Positions 1-9,096 are shown, numbered from the stretch's first letter. The stretch: 64,000 bases of DNA from Streptomyces sp. CB02400 (GCF_001905725.1 NZ_LIWB01000002.1:481607-545606); one strand, 5' to 3'. The notes: a model not told the origin generated them from the letters alone. Numbers and translations: made by a program.

Positions 1-1
1 G

Positions 2-982
2 GAGATCGGCGACATCGCCAAGGGCCTCGCCGACCGCTACGAGGAGGACAAGGTCGGCCTGTCCCTCCCCTCCACCCGTGTCGATGCCTTCAACATCGAC
101 CTGGCGAACGAGCTGACCCGCAACGGCCGCCGCTCCGGCCTCACCTTCGCCCCCGAGGGCGGCTCGGAGCGCATCCGCAAGGTCATCAACAAGATGGTCT
201 CCGAGGACGACCTCATCCGGACCGTCGCCACGGCCTACGGCAACGGCTGGCGCCAGGTGAAGCTGTACTTCATGTGCGGCCTGCCCACCGAGACCGACGA
301 CGACGTCCTCCAGATCGCCGACATGGCCACCCGCGTGATCGCCAAGGGCCGGGAGGTCTCCGGCTCCAACGACATCCGCTGCACGGTCTCCATCGGCGGC
401 TTCGTCCCCAAGCCGCACACCCCCTTCCAGTGGGCCCCGCAGCTCTCCGCCGAGCAGACGGACGAGCGCCTCGCCAAGCTCCGCGACAAGATCCGCGGCG
501 ACAAGAAGTACGGCCGCTCGATCGGCTTCCGCTACCACGACGGCAAGCCCGGCATCGTCGAGGGCCTGCTCTCGCGCGGCGACCGCCGCATCGGCGCGGT
601 CATCCGCGCGGTCTACGAGGACGGCGGCCGCTTCGACGGCTGGCGCGAGCACTTCTCGTACGACCGCTGGATGGACTGCGCCGACAAGTCCCTCGCGCAG
701 TTCGGCGTGGACGTCGACTGGTACACCACCCGCGAGCGCACCTACGAGGAGGTCCTCCCCTGGGACCACCTCGACTCCGGCCTGGACAAGGACTGGCTCT
801 GGGAGGACTGGCAGGACGCCCTCGACGAGACGGAGGTCGAGGACTGCCGCTGGACCCCGTGCTTCGACTGCGGCGTGTGCCCGCAGATGGACACGTCCAT
901 CCAGATCGGCCCGACCGGGAAGAAGCTGCTGCCGCTCACGGTCAAGAACTCCGCGCCGGCACCGAGCGGTCACGCCCACTGA
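2..982 (+). CDS. B12-binding/radical SAM protein, TIGR03960 type (C-terminal part)
   Basis: The frame is open from the left edge to the stop at 982, so the start and the N-terminal domains lie outside the window. The visible ~326 residues contain the second half of a radical SAM barrel (FAPEGGSERIRKVINK, then VKLYFMCGLPTETDDDV) and a Cys-rich end (CRWTPCFDCGVC). This agrees with the actinobacterial TIGR03960 family, whose gene usually sits beside a TIGR03936 partner and rne; both occur here at 3.8 and 4.9 kb. The substrate is not established, and RNA or tRNA modification has been suggested only from context. An inserted block of three genes separates it from its partner. The CxxCxxC motif that binds the SAM cluster is upstream and cannot be checked. 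Confidence 0.85.
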   Translation, partial: EIGDIAKGLADRYEEDKVGLSLPSTRVDAFNIDLANELTRNGRRSGLTFAPEGGSERIRKVINKMVSEDDLIRTVATAYGNGWRQVKLYFMCGLPTETDDDVLQIADMATRVIAKGREVSGSNDIRCTVSIGGFVPKPHTPFQWAPQLSAEQTDERLAKLRDKIRGDKKYGRSIGFRYHDGKPGIVEGLLSRGDRRIGAVIRAVYEDGGRFDGWREHFSYDRWMDCADKSLAQFGVDVDWYTTRERTYEEVLPWDHLDSGLDKDWLWEDWQDALDETEVEDCRWTPCFDCGVCPQMDTSIQIGPTGKKLLPLTVKNSAPAPSGHAH

Positions 983-1117
983 CGTGAGCGGGGCACTCGA
1001 TCGGGGGATCGAGGCCCTGGAGGCGGGTGAGGGAGAGGTGGCCGCCGTGCCGTGCGCGGCCGATGGGGCACGACCTCGCCCTCCTCGCCCGGGTGACGAG
1101 GCCGCCCCCGCTTCCGG

Positions 1118-1153
1118 GTGACCGGGCGGCCCTGCTCCGGGCCGCCCGGTCAC
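1118..1153. terminator. Perfect 15-bp hairpin between convergent genes
   Basis: Positions 1118-1132 pair without mismatch with 1139-1153 around a 6-nt loop. It lies between the end of the radical SAM gene (+) and the end of a minus-strand ORF, so it probably serves both directions. There is no T-tract, as is common for Streptomyces terminators. Confidence 0.75.
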
Positions 1154-1171
1154 GGACTTCCGGCACCTGCT

Positions 1172-1492
1172 TCAGGCGGCGCCCCTGGTGGTGACGACGA
1201 AGCAGCTGGCGTGTCCTCCGCCTTGTTCCCACTCCTCCTGCTTCGGCCACATGTACCAGTGGTCTCCGGCCCGGTCCGCCTCGGAGCCCCATCGCCCGGG
1301 GGCGGTGTCATAGGCGGCGCGGCAGGCGGCGGCGGCTTCCTCCCGGGCGGCCGTGCCGTCCGGGTAGGGGCCCGTGCCGAGTGTTCTCTGCGCGAAGATC
1401 CTGCCGTCGTGCGCGCCCGAGCACGGCACGTCCACGACGGCGTCCACGAGCCGCTGGCCCGTGCTGAAGTCGACGCAGCCACCGGGCTTCAC
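1172..1492 (-). CDS. Septum-formation-like domain ORF, start uncertain
   Basis: The 106 residues have the pattern of the actinobacterial 'septum formation' domain (Pfam Septum_form type): GGCVDF near the start, VPCSGAHDGRIFA, and C-rich CFVVTT at the end. Such domains are normally extracytoplasmic and follow a membrane segment or lipoprotein signal. Neither is present here. The only ordinary start in frame, GTG at 1492, has no Shine-Dalgarno sequence, yet the frame stays open and protein-like upstream to a stop near 1570, inside the end of the DUF2637 gene. It may therefore be translated through coupling, or be the detached C-terminal half of a former fusion. Cysteine spacing and composition support real coding; the start does not. 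Confidence 0.5.
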   Translation of the reverse strand: MKPGGCVDFSTGQRLVDAVVDVPCSGAHDGRIFAQRTLGTGPYPDGTAAREEAAAACRAAYDTAPGRWGSEADRAGDHWYMWPKQEEWEQGGGHASCFVVTTRGAA

Positions 1493-1539
1493 CGAGTCGA
1501 CGGAACGGACCGCCTCGCGGGCCGCCGACAGCAGGGGGC

Positions 1540-2373
1540 TTACGGGGTGTGCTGTCCGGGGTGCCGGGTGGATGGCGTGTCACGCCGGTAGGAGTGGGCA
1601 GGGGCCCGGAAACGTTCCTGTTTGCCGGGATCGGTGAGCGGTGCGGGGTGGTCCGTGGTGGACCGCAGCCGGTGGCGGGGGGTGGCCCGGCGGGGCGGCC
1701 GGGTCAGGGTGATCTGGCGGACGAGCTGCTGGAAGCAGGCCAGGGCGGCCACGCCCGGGAGCGCCGCGGCGGCCGTGTCGGTGATCGTCCGGGGGGCCTG
1801 GGCCACGCAGAGCATGATGGCGACGAACGAGAAGAGGAGGACGACGAACCACGAGTGCAGGGCGCGCCGTTGGTGCAGTGCCGCGCGGAGGATGGACAGC
1901 GAGCCCGCCAGCCAGGGGCCGTAGACCAGCACGGGCCACCAGGCCGAGGAACTGCCGCTGCTGTGGGCCGTGGTGACGAGGAGCAGGGGTTCGTAGGTGA
2001 CGACGCCGCTGAAGACGCTCACCATCGACACGGTGACCGCTGCCAGGGCGGCGATGGCGTAGCTGGCGAGGCGCAGCGCGTCGGGGCGCCTGCGCGAGGG
2101 TTTGCGGTGGCCGTGCGGTGACGCGCGCAGGGGTGGCAGTTCCGCCGTGATCTCCTGCAGGTTGCCCATGGGGCTGCCGGCCGGGGGAGTGGTGACCGAG
2201 GTCTCCTCACGGGGCCCCGGCATGGTGACGCCGGAGGATTCCTCACCGCGGGCTTCCTGGAGCAGATAGGCGAGTTCCTCGGCTGGGTCCCAGTGTGGTG
2301 CCGGGTCCCAGTGCGGTACGGACGATTCCATGGGCTCCGCGTAGACGAGAGGGTCGTAGCGTTCGTCATTCAT
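1540..2373 (-). CDS. DUF2637-type four-helix membrane protein
   Basis: The 277 residues have a hydrophilic N-terminal ~95 residues with a duplicated HWDPA motif, then four likely membrane helices (near YAIAALAAVTVSMVSVF, WWPVLVYGPWLAGSL, WFVVLLFSFVAIMLC and ALPGVAALACFQQLV) and a basic tail. The helix layout fits DUF2637, a family of actinobacterial membrane proteins that includes plasmid spread-like proteins. No enzymatic motif is visible. The tail is Pro/Arg-rich and ends just before the septum-formation-like ORF. It is transcribed away from the repeat membrane protein at 2646, with a 272-bp AT-rich divergent region between them. The cellular role is unknown. Confidence 0.7.
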   Translation of the reverse strand: MNDERYDPLVYAEPMESSVPHWDPAPHWDPAEELAYLLQEARGEESSGVTMPGPREETSVTTPPAGSPMGNLQEITAELPPLRASPHGHRKPSRRRPDALRLASYAIAALAAVTVSMVSVFSGVVTYEPLLLVTTAHSSGSSSAWWPVLVYGPWLAGSLSILRAALHQRRALHSWFVVLLFSFVAIMLCVAQAPRTITDTAAAALPGVAALACFQQLVRQITLTRPPRRATPRHRLRSTTDHPAPLTDPGKQERFRAPAHSYRRDTPSTRHPGQHTP

Positions 2374-2542
2374 GTCAGCCGGCCTCGCCGATCCAACGAC
2401 AGGCGAGGTCGGATTTCCACGAATTCCCCCCGTCGGACCTGATGAGCCCGGACATGCTTGCCTTCGTCATATAGCGACTAACGGTGGCTGTTTCGCTTGG
2501 ATGCGTGGCGAATGAGTGAACGGCCGTAGGGAAAATCGCTTT

Positions 2543-2566
2543 ACATAAGTCGCGGAATTCTTATGT
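2543..2566. promoter_or_regulatory. Inverted repeat in divergent promoter region
   Basis: The 272 bp between the divergent genes at 2373 and 2646 are much richer in A/T than their surroundings. They contain ACATAAG (2543-2549) and its complement CTTATGT (2560-2566), 10 nt apart. This is a plausible operator or -10 overlap. No regulator can be named. Confidence 0.35.
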
Positions 2567-2645
2567 CCGATCGGCGTTCAGCATATGAGGTAAACAACAT
2601 CATGAGGGTGGGATCCGGGCGGGCCGCGCCTGCGTCTCCGTAGGT

Positions 2646-3677
2646 ATGGATCTCGAGAAGCCGGCCGGTCCGCCGGCCGCCGCGCCCGCGGGTGAGGGGT
2701 GTCTCGTCGTGGCGATCCGCATCCCCGTGCGGATCGTGGCGCTGGTGGTGGTCGTGCCGGTGCGGATGGCGTGGGACGCGCTGGTCGTCGCCGGACGGTT
2801 CCTGAACGACACGCTGCTGCGGCCTCTCGGGCGGGCACTGCTGTGGGTGGGACGTGCGGTGTTCGTGTGGCCGTTCGTGGGGCTGTGGCGGTACGTCCTC
2901 GTGCCGTCCGGCAAGGGACTGGTGTGGCTCGGGAAGGTGCTGCTGGTCCTTCCGGCCATCGCGTTCTACCGCCATGTGCTGACTCCCCTCGGTCATGGGG
3001 CCACATGGCTGTACGCGCGCGTGCTGACACCGATCGGCGCCGGGGCGTGGGCGGGTGCGGTGTGGCTGGGGCGATACCTCGTCGTCGTGCCCGCGCTGTG
3101 GCTGTACCGGTGGGTTCTCACGCCGGTGGGGCGGGCGATTGCCTGGGGCGGGAAGGGTCTGGTGTGGCTGGGGGCGACGGTCGTCACCGGGGTCGGCACG
3201 GGCCTGTACTGGATCACCCGGATCCTGCTGGTGCTGCCCGCGCTCGCGGTGTGGCGGTGGGTGCTGGTGCCCGTCGGGCGTGTGCTCGCGGTCGTCGCGC
3301 GGGAGGTCGGGGACGCCCTCGGGCATGCCTGGCGGGTCGCCGGGCACATCTCGCTCGCCGTGGGGCGGTTCCTCGGGAGGCTCTTCCGGTGGGTGTTCGT
3401 GGAGCCGGTGCGGTGGGTGTACCGGAGTGTGCTGACACCGGTGGGGCACGTGGTGCGCGACACGGTGCTGCGGCCCGTCGGGGACGCCGCCCGCGCGGTG
3501 GGCCGGGCCACCCGGCAGGCCCTCGCCGCCGCCCGCGCGTCGGTACGGCAGGCACGCGCCGACTTCCGCCGGACGCTGCTCGGCGAACCGGCCGCGGAAC
3601 CGAAGGAACCGCAGCTCACGCACCGGCGGGAACCTGTGGCGCCGGTAACGCGTACTCTAGAAAAGAGGACCGAGTGA
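2646..3677 (+). CDS. Repeat-rich membrane-associated protein, unknown function
   Basis: The 343 residues are built from degenerate ~35-45 residue units, each with a hydrophobic Val/Leu/Trp stretch followed by a motif like YRxVLTPVG. Examples are WRYVLVPSGKG, YRHVLTPLGHG, YRWVLTPVGRA, WRWVLVPVGRV and YRSVLTPVGHV. The hydrophobic parts could be short membrane helices or amphipathic membrane-surface segments. The last ~80 residues are Arg/Ala-rich and hydrophilic. I do not recognise a characterised family. The gene begins at an ATG with weak upstream signals, and a later GTG near 2698 is possible. It ends 125 bp before the radical SAM-linked gene, and CRISPR-like repeats follow its stop codon directly. 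Confidence 0.65.
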   Translation: MDLEKPAGPPAAAPAGEGCLVVAIRIPVRIVALVVVVPVRMAWDALVVAGRFLNDTLLRPLGRALLWVGRAVFVWPFVGLWRYVLVPSGKGLVWLGKVLLVLPAIAFYRHVLTPLGHGATWLYARVLTPIGAGAWAGAVWLGRYLVVVPALWLYRWVLTPVGRAIAWGGKGLVWLGATVVTGVGTGLYWITRILLVLPALAVWRWVLVPVGRVLAVVAREVGDALGHAWRVAGHISLAVGRFLGRLFRWVFVEPVRWVYRSVLTPVGHVVRDTVLRPVGDAARAVGRATRQALAAARASVRQARADFRRTLLGEPAAEPKEPQLTHRREPVAPVTRTLEKRTE

Positions 3678-3769
3678 AGTGTCCCCGCCGACGCGGGGGT
3701 GATTCGGACTGTATGACGCTGGGCAAGCGTCAACCGGAACGGGCTCCCCGCCGACGCGGGGGTGTGCCT
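3678..3769. repeat. Two degenerate type I-E-like CRISPR repeats
   Basis: An identical 20-nt core, TCCCCGCCGACGCGGGGGTG, occurs at 3682-3701 and 3745-3764. The spacing of 63 bp is close to the ~61 bp of type I-E arrays. The core has the type I-E repeat design: a CCCCGC/GCGGGG stem with a 4-nt loop. Sequence outside the core differs between copies. There are only two copies, and no cas gene is in the window. It is therefore either a relic mini-array or a pair of small hairpins that resembles one. It lies in the 125-bp gap upstream of the gene at 3803. Confidence 0.5.
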
Positions 3770-3802
3770 CGGTCCGACCGCCGTACACAAGGAGTAGTTC
3801 CC

Positions 3803-4621
3803 CTGGGCAAGCGACAGCCCGAAGGCCCGCCGCCCGCACCCGCGGTGCAGCGCATCCGACTGCGCTACACCAAGCGCGGCCGCCTCCGGTTCACCAGCCA
3901 CCGTGACTTCCAGCGCGCCTTCGAGCGTGCGCTGCGCCGCGCCGAGGTGCCGATGGCGTACTCGGCGGGGTTCACACCGCACCCGAAGGTGTCGTACGCC
4001 AATGCCGCACCCACCGGCACGGGCAGTGAGGCGGAGTATCTGGAGATCGCGCTCACCGAGTCGCGTGACCCGGAGCGGCTCCGGGCCCTCCTCGACGAGT
4101 CGATGCCCGCGGGGCTCGACATCACCGAGGCGGTCGAGGCCCGCACCTCGGGTCTCGCCGACCGGCTGACGGCTTCCGTGTGGGAGCTGCGGCTGGACGG
4201 CGTCGGCCCCGAGGACGCCCGCCGCGCGGTGGACGTCTTCAACGCGGCCGGGACCGTCGAGGTCCAGCGCCGGACCAAGAACGGCGTCCGTACCTTCGAC
4301 GCCCGCTCGGCGGTCGTGGGCCTGGAGGCCACGGAAACCGACTTGTCACAGGCTGATAGGCCGACCGACCGGCCCTGTGCGATACTGCGGCTGGTTGTTC
4401 GGCACGTGACGCCTGCCGTACGACCCGACGACGTCCTGTCCGGTCTCCGCGCCGTGGCCGACCTGGCGCCGCCGGTCCCCGCAGCGGTGACCAGGCTGGC
4501 GCAGGGGCTGCTCGATGAAGAGACCGGCACGGTGACCGACCCGCTCGCGCCCGACCGCGAGGCAGCAGCGACCGAGCCGCAACCGGCCGGCGCCACTGCC
4601 GCCGCGACGGCGCCGGCGTAA
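3803..4621 (+). CDS. Radical SAM-linked protein, DUF2344/TIGR03936 type
   Basis: From the proposed start, 272 residues. The family signature lies near the N-terminus: [19 protein letters not shown], then [23 protein letters not shown]. This protein usually accompanies, or is fused to, the TIGR03960 radical SAM protein, here at the left edge, and precedes rne. The C-terminal ~40 residues are Ala/Pro-rich. The start is unusual: AAGGAG at 3789-3794 sits 8 nt before CTG at 3803, which would begin [10 protein letters not shown]. The frame is open upstream to ATG 3713, which encodes a second LGKRQPE, but that ATG has no ribosome binding site. I favour CTG (or a former TTG) at 3803; GTG 3845 is a shorter option. 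Confidence 0.8.
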   Translation: MGKRQPEGPPPAPAVQRIRLRYTKRGRLRFTSHRDFQRAFERALRRAEVPMAYSAGFTPHPKVSYANAAPTGTGSEAEYLEIALTESRDPERLRALLDESMPAGLDITEAVEARTSGLADRLTASVWELRLDGVGPEDARRAVDVFNAAGTVEVQRRTKNGVRTFDARSAVVGLEATETDLSQADRPTDRPCAILRLVVRHVTPAVRPDDVLSGLRAVADLAPPVPAAVTRLAQGLLDEETGTVTDPLAPDREAAATEPQPAGATAAATAPA

Positions 4622-4718
4622 GGAAGGTCCCGCGAAGGGACGGACGTCGTAAGCGCCGCCCTCGAACTCGGGAGCCACCTGGGTCGGGCAGCGCACCGAC
4701 CAGAAGACTTTCGCCAGG

Positions 4719-4739
4719 CCGTACGCATTCGGCGTACGG
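4719..4739 (+). promoter_or_regulatory. Hairpin in the rne leader
   Basis: CCGTACGC (4719-4726) pairs perfectly with GCGTACGG (4732-4739) over a 5-nt loop. It is in the 261-bp interval between the radical SAM-linked gene and rne, which holds no other gene. RNase E genes elsewhere control themselves through leader hairpins; a similar role here is only a possibility. Confidence 0.3.
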
Positions 4740-4882
4740 AACCGGCGAGACAGGACACAGAGTGCTCCCGTGCGGCGCCCGCGCCCCGGACGGCGGCGAT
4801 CGCGCACCGCGCGAGCCGCGGACGTCACCGGCATCGCCGGACCAGGTGCGGCGCCCGGGAGCCTGACGGGAGAAACGCCCGC

Positions 4883-7800
4883 ATGCTCGAACCGATCGAG
4901 CCCACCGAGGGCTCCGAACTGAACACCCCCAGCGACACCCTGCCGCCGAGGCGGCGGCGCCGTGCCGCGTCCCGCCCGGCGGGCCCGCCCGCCGGGGCGG
5001 CCGACACGACGGCCGAGACCGTCGCGCCGGCCATACCGGCCGCGGAGGCCCCCGAGCCCGATGAGCTCGTGGAGCAGGAGGGCGTCGAGACCGAGGCCGA
5101 GGCGGAGAAGGAGGCCGAGCCCGTCGAGGCACCGGCCGCCGCGCCCCGGCGTCGCCGTGTGGTCCGCCGCGCGGCCGCGCCGACCGGGGCACCCGAGTCG
5201 GCGGAGGCCGCCGAGACCGTCGTACCGGCGACGCCCGCCGCGCCCGAGACCGCCCCGGCCCCCGAGCAGCCCGCCGTCGCCGCGGACACCGCCGAGGAAG
5301 CGGCCCCGCGCCGCACCCGGCGCCGCGCGACCCGCAGCGTGACCTCGCCGACGGCGACCGCCGAAACCCCGGAGACCGCCCCCGTGGCCCCGGAGACCGC
5401 CCCTGCGGCCCCGGAGACCACTCCCGAGGCCCGGGAAGCCGCGACGGAGGACGCCGCTCCGCGCCGTTCCCGGCGTCGCGCCACGCGCAGTGTGACCTCC
5501 CCGGAGGCGTCCACCGAGACCGCTGAAGCCACGACCGAGGCACCCGAGGCCCCCGAGGCCGGGGAAGCCGCGACGGAGGACGCCGCTCCGCGCCGGACCC
5601 GGCGCCGCGCCACGCGGCGTGCCGACGCGCCCGCCGCCGAGGAGGCCCCGGTGACCGAGGCCCCCGAGCCCGCGCAGGCCCCCGAGCCCGTCACCGACGA
5701 GGCGACCGCTCCGCGGCGCCGGCGCCGGGTGGTCCGTAAGGCCGCCGCCGGTTTCGCCGAGCCCGCCGGGTCCGGCGAGGCGGAGACCCCGTCGCGGCGC
5801 CCCGCGCGTCCGGCCGTCGCCGTGTTCCAGCCGCCGGTGTTCACCGAGCCCCGCTTCCAGACCCCGGAGCGGGCCGCCGCCGAAGCGGCCGCCGAGGTCG
5901 CCGAACCGGCGGTGGAGCCGGAGCGGACCGAGGAGCCGGCCGAGGAGCAGCCCGCCGCCCGCCGCCGTCGCCGGCGCCGGGGCGAGGAGCCCGAGGCCGC
6001 TCCCGTGACCCTCGCCGAGGACGAGGCGGAGGAGGCCGAGGAGGCCGAGGAGGCCGAGGACCACGCCGAGGCCGACGACCAGGACGACAGCGAGGCCGCC
6101 GGTTCGCGCCGTCGCCGTCGCCGCGGCGGCCGTCGTCGTCGGCGTGGTGACTCCGCCGAGGCCGACATCGAGGGCGGCGAGCCGACGGACGTCTCCGCCG
6201 AGCAGGCCGTCCAGGACGCCGAGGACACCGCCGAGCAGGTCGAGGAGGACGCCGAGGAGACGGCCGAGCAGGCCGAGGACCGCGAGGACTCCGGGTCCAG
6301 CAGCAGCCGGCGCCGTCGTCGCCGTCGTCGCCGCGCCGGTGACGGCGGTGGCGAGGCCGAGGCGACCGCCGACGACCCCGAGCGCACCGTCGTCAAGGTC
6401 CGCGAGCCGCGTCCGAAGGCCGAGCCGTCGGACGAGGTGCAGTCCATCAAGGGCTCCACGCGCCTGGAGGCGAAGAAGCAGCGCCGTCGCGAGGGCCGTG
6501 AGCAGGGCCGCCGCCGGGTGCCGATCATCACCGAGGCCGAGTTCCTGGCCCGCCGCGAGGCCGTCGAGCGCGTGATGGTGGTGCGCCAGCACGGCGACCG
6601 CACGCAGATCGGCGTCCTGGAGGACGACGTGCTCGTCGAGCACTACGTCAACAAGGAGCAGGCGACCTCGTACGTCGGCAACGTCTACCTCGGCAAGGTG
6701 CAGAACGTGCTGCCGTCGATGGAGGCCGCCTTCATCGACATCGGCAAGGGCCGCAACGCCGTGCTGTACGCCGGTGAGGTCAACTTCGAGGCGCTCGGCA
6801 TGTCGGGCGGCCCGCGCCGCATCGAGTCCGCGCTGAAGTCCGGCCAGTCGGTCCTGGTGCAGGTCACCAAGGACCCGATCGGACACAAGGGCGCCCGCCT
6901 CACCAGCCAGGTCTCCCTCCCGGGCCGCTACCTCGTGTACGTCCCCGAGGGCTCGATGACCGGCATCAGCCGCAAGCTGCCCGACACCGAGCGGGCCCGG
7001 CTGAAGACCATCCTCAAGAAGATCGTCCCCGAGGACGCGGGCGTCATCGTGCGCACCGCCGCCGAGGGCGCGAGCGAGGACGAGCTGCGCCGGGACGTCG
7101 AGCGGCTCCAGGCGCAGTGGGAGGAGATCAAGAAGAAGTCCAAGAACGGCGGCAGCGCGCCGACGCTGCTGTACGGCGAGCCGGACATGACCGTCCGGGT
7201 CGTGCGGGACATCTTCAACGAGGACTTCTCCAAGGTCGTCGTCAGCGGTGACGACGCCTGGGAGACCATCCACGGGTACGTGTCGCACGTGGCGCCGGAC
7301 CTGGCCGGGCGGCTGTCCAGGTGGACCAGCGAGGTCGACGTCTTCGCCACGTACCGGATCGACGAGCAGCTCGCCAAGGCGCTGGACCGCAAGGTGTGGC
7401 TGCCCAGCGGCGGTTCGCTGGTGATCGACCGGACCGAGGCGATGGTCGTCGTCGACGTCAACACCGGCAAGTTCACCGGCCAGGGCGGCAACCTGGAGGA
7501 GACGGTCACCAGGAACAACCTGGAGGCGGCCGAGGAGATCGTGCGCCAGCTCAGGCTGCGCGACCTCGGCGGCATCATCGTGATCGACTTCATCGACATG
7601 GTCCTCGAGTCCAACCGGGACCTGGTGCTGCGGCGCCTCCTCGAGTGCCTGGGCCGCGACCGTACGAAGCACCAGGTCGCCGAGGTGACCTCGCTGGGCC
7701 TGGTCCAGATGACCCGCAAGCGGGTCGGCCAGGGCCTGCTGGAGTCGTTCTCGGAGACCTGCGTCCACTGCAACGGGCGCGGTGTCATCGTGCACCTGGA

Positions 7801-8881
7801 CCAGCCCGCAGCCGCCGGTGCTGGCGGCAAGCGCCGGAAGCGGGCGCGGGCCGGTGCGGCGGACCAGCCGCACGAGCACGAGGCGGTCGCGGGCGTGGAG
7901 ACGGCCGAGCAGGAGGCGGAGACGGAGACGGCGGCCGAGGTCGCCGCCGAGGCCGCCGAGCCGGTCGCGCTCCCCGCTCCCGAGTTCGTGCCGGACGAGG
8001 AGCTGTACAGCAGCGCCGCCGAGGCGGAGGCCGCGGCCACCCGTGGGCGTACGCGCCGCCGGGCGAGCCGGCGGGTGTCCGCTCCGGCGGGCGCGCCGAA
8101 GCGGGAGACCGCCAAGGACCGGGCCGGCCGGTACAAGGCCGAGGAGAGCGAGAAGGCCGAGGCCGGGGTCCCGACGGCGCAGGACGTGACGGCCGCCGAG
8201 GAGGCCGCGCGTCCGGTGCGGCCGGAGCCGGCCGCCGAGGCGCTGGCCGAGCCCGCGGCCGTCGAGGACGCGGTGGTCCCCGAGCCGGCCGAGCCGGCCG
8301 CGGAGGAGGCCGCGCCCAAGGGCCGTACGCGTCGCCGGGCCACCCGCAAGGTGTCCGCGCCGGCCGGTTCCCCGGCGGGGGCGGAGGCCACGGTGGTGAC
8401 GGTCGCGGAGCCCGCGGCCCCGGTCGCCGAGGCGCCCGGGCCGAAGCCCGAGGAGGCCCCGTCCGAGGCACCCGCCGAGGCGCCGGCCGAGACCGGGGCC
8501 CCGGCCCGCCCGCGCCGCCGCGCGGTGCGCAAGCCGAGCACGTCGACCGCGTCCGAGGAGACGGCCGTCGTGGTCGTCCCGTCGGCGGCGACGGAGGCGG
8601 CGCCCGTCGAGGAGGCCGAGGCCGAGGCCGCCCCGGCCAAGAAGACCGCCCGCAAGGCGGCCAAGAAGGCCACGGCGAAGAAGGCCGCCACGAAGAAGAC
8701 GGCGGCCAAGAAGACCGCCGCCAAGAAGACGACGGCCAAGAAGGCGGCGGCGAAGACCACCAAGTCGGCCGCCACCAAGACGACCACCGCCAAGACGACC
8801 GCGAAGAAGGCGGCGTCGAAGAAGACCGCGGCGGCGTCCCAGCAGCCGTCGTCGTCGGTGACCGCGTCGACGGAGGACTGA
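4883..8881 (+). CDS. rne: Ribonuclease E/G family protein (RNase ES-like)
   Basis: Endoribonuclease of mRNA decay and rRNA processing; 1332 residues, long as in the streptomycete enzyme. Residues ~1-545 are Ala/Glu/Pro-rich with recurring Arg clusters. The S1-like RNA-binding segment is near 560-650 ([20 protein letters not shown]). The catalytic region follows, with the metal-binding Asp motifs VVDVNTGKF (~857) and VIDFIDM (~900) and the zinc-link motif CVHC (~960). After that come more Arg-rich motifs and a Lys/Ala tail at ~1252-1316, like a histone H1-type tail. As in actinobacteria generally, the catalytic core sits in the middle rather than at the N-terminus. ATG 4883 is preceded by GGGAGAAA. 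A strong terminator follows the gene. Confidence 0.95.
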   Translation: MLEPIEPTEGSELNTPSDTLPPRRRRRAASRPAGPPAGAADTTAETVAPAIPAAEAPEPDELVEQEGVETEAEAEKEAEPVEAPAAAPRRRRVVRRAAAPTGAPESAEAAETVVPATPAAPETAPAPEQPAVAADTAEEAAPRRTRRRATRSVTSPTATAETPETAPVAPETAPAAPETTPEAREAATEDAAPRRSRRRATRSVTSPEASTETAEATTEAPEAPEAGEAATEDAAPRRTRRRATRRADAPAAEEAPVTEAPEPAQAPEPVTDEATAPRRRRRVVRKAAAGFAEPAGSGEAETPSRRPARPAVAVFQPPVFTEPRFQTPERAAAEAAAEVAEPAVEPERTEEPAEEQPAARRRRRRRGEEPEAAPVTLAEDEAEEAEEAEEAEDHAEADDQDDSEAAGSRRRRRRGGRRRRRGDSAEADIEGGEPTDVSAEQAVQDAEDTAEQVEEDAEETAEQAEDREDSGSSSSRRRRRRRRRAGDGGGEAEATADDPERTVVKVREPRPKAEPSDEVQSIKGSTRLEAKKQRRREGREQGRRRVPIITEAEFLARREAVERVMVVRQHGDRTQIGVLEDDVLVEHYVNKEQATSYVGNVYLGKVQNVLPSMEAAFIDIGKGRNAVLYAGEVNFEALGMSGGPRRIESALKSGQSVLVQVTKDPIGHKGARLTSQVSLPGRYLVYVPEGSMTGISRKLPDTERARLKTILKKIVPEDAGVIVRTAAEGASEDELRRDVERLQAQWEEIKKKSKNGGSAPTLLYGEPDMTVRVVRDIFNEDFSKVVVSGDDAWETIHGYVSHVAPDLAGRLSRWTSEVDVFATYRIDEQLAKALDRKVWLPSGGSLVIDRTEAMVVVDVNTGKFTGQGGNLEETVTRNNLEAAEEIVRQLRLRDLGGIIVIDFIDMVLESNRDLVLRRLLECLGRDRTKHQVAEVTSLGLVQMTRKRVGQGLLESFSETCVHCNGRGVIVHLDQPAAAGAGGKRRKRARAGAADQPHEHEAVAGVETAEQEAETETAAEVAAEAAEPVALPAPEFVPDEELYSSAAEAEAAATRGRTRRRASRRVSAPAGAPKRETAKDRAGRYKAEESEKAEAGVPTAQDVTAAEEAARPVRPEPAAEALAEPAAVEDAVVPEPAEPAAEEAAPKGRTRRRATRKVSAPAGSPAGAEATVVTVAEPAAPVAEAPGPKPEEAPSEAPAEAPAETGAPARPRRRAVRKPSTSTASEETAVVVVPSAATEAAPVEEAEAEAAPAKKTARKAAKKATAKKAATKKTAAKKTAAKKTTAKKAAAKTTKSAATKTTTAKTTAKKAASKKTAAASQQPSSSVTASTED

Positions 8882-8903
8882 TATCCGAATCGTTCGGTGA
8901 TTG

Positions 8904-8942
8904 TGATCCGCCCCCGATCCCACCCGGGGGCGGATCATTTTT
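8904..8942 (+). terminator. Intrinsic terminator after rne
   Basis: 8904-8916 pairs perfectly (13 bp) with 8925-8937 across an 8-nt loop and is followed at once by TTTTT. It is the most classical terminator in the window and separates rne from the rhamnose operon. Confidence 0.92.
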
Positions 8943-9027
8943 GCCATTAGGCGGCCACCGGGGGTTCGAATACGTGAATGGCCGGTGAATCGTTGTTCCT
9001 GTCGCGTGGTTATGATGTGCCCACAGA

Positions 9028-9067
9028 TTGACTGCGAAATCAGACAAGTAGGGACTTTCCGTCCCTA
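9028..9067 (+). promoter_or_regulatory. Probable promoter and hairpin upstream of rmlA
   Basis: TTGACT (9028-9033) and TAGGGA (9049-9054) are separated by 15 nt, slightly short for a sigma-HrdB promoter. TAGGGAC (9049-9055) also forms a perfect 7-bp hairpin with GTCCCTA (9061-9067), which could be an operator or a 5' mRNA stem-loop. The region 8943-9096 is AT-rich and holds no gene. Confidence 0.45.
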
Positions 9068-9096
9068 TCAAGGTCCATAGTATTGGGGCGCCACAC

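Noticed and set aside
2699..3712. Long in-frame extension upstream of the radical SAM-linked gene
   Set aside because: It overlaps the repeat membrane protein in another frame, is Arg/Gly-rich without domains, and the family begins near [11 protein letters not shown].
4346..8947. A 1533-codon open frame on the minus strand opposite rne
   Set aside because: It is the antisense of the low-complexity, high-GC rne gene. Its composition (Gly/Arg/Leu strings) has no domain, and rne is certain.
7321..8988. 555-codon plus-strand frame inside rne
   Set aside because: Shadow frame of the Ala/Glu-rich C-terminal arm; no start signal and no family.
9049..9067. Riboswitch upstream of rmlA
   Set aside because: Only a single 7-bp hairpin overlapping the likely -10 was found, which is too simple for a known riboswitch class.
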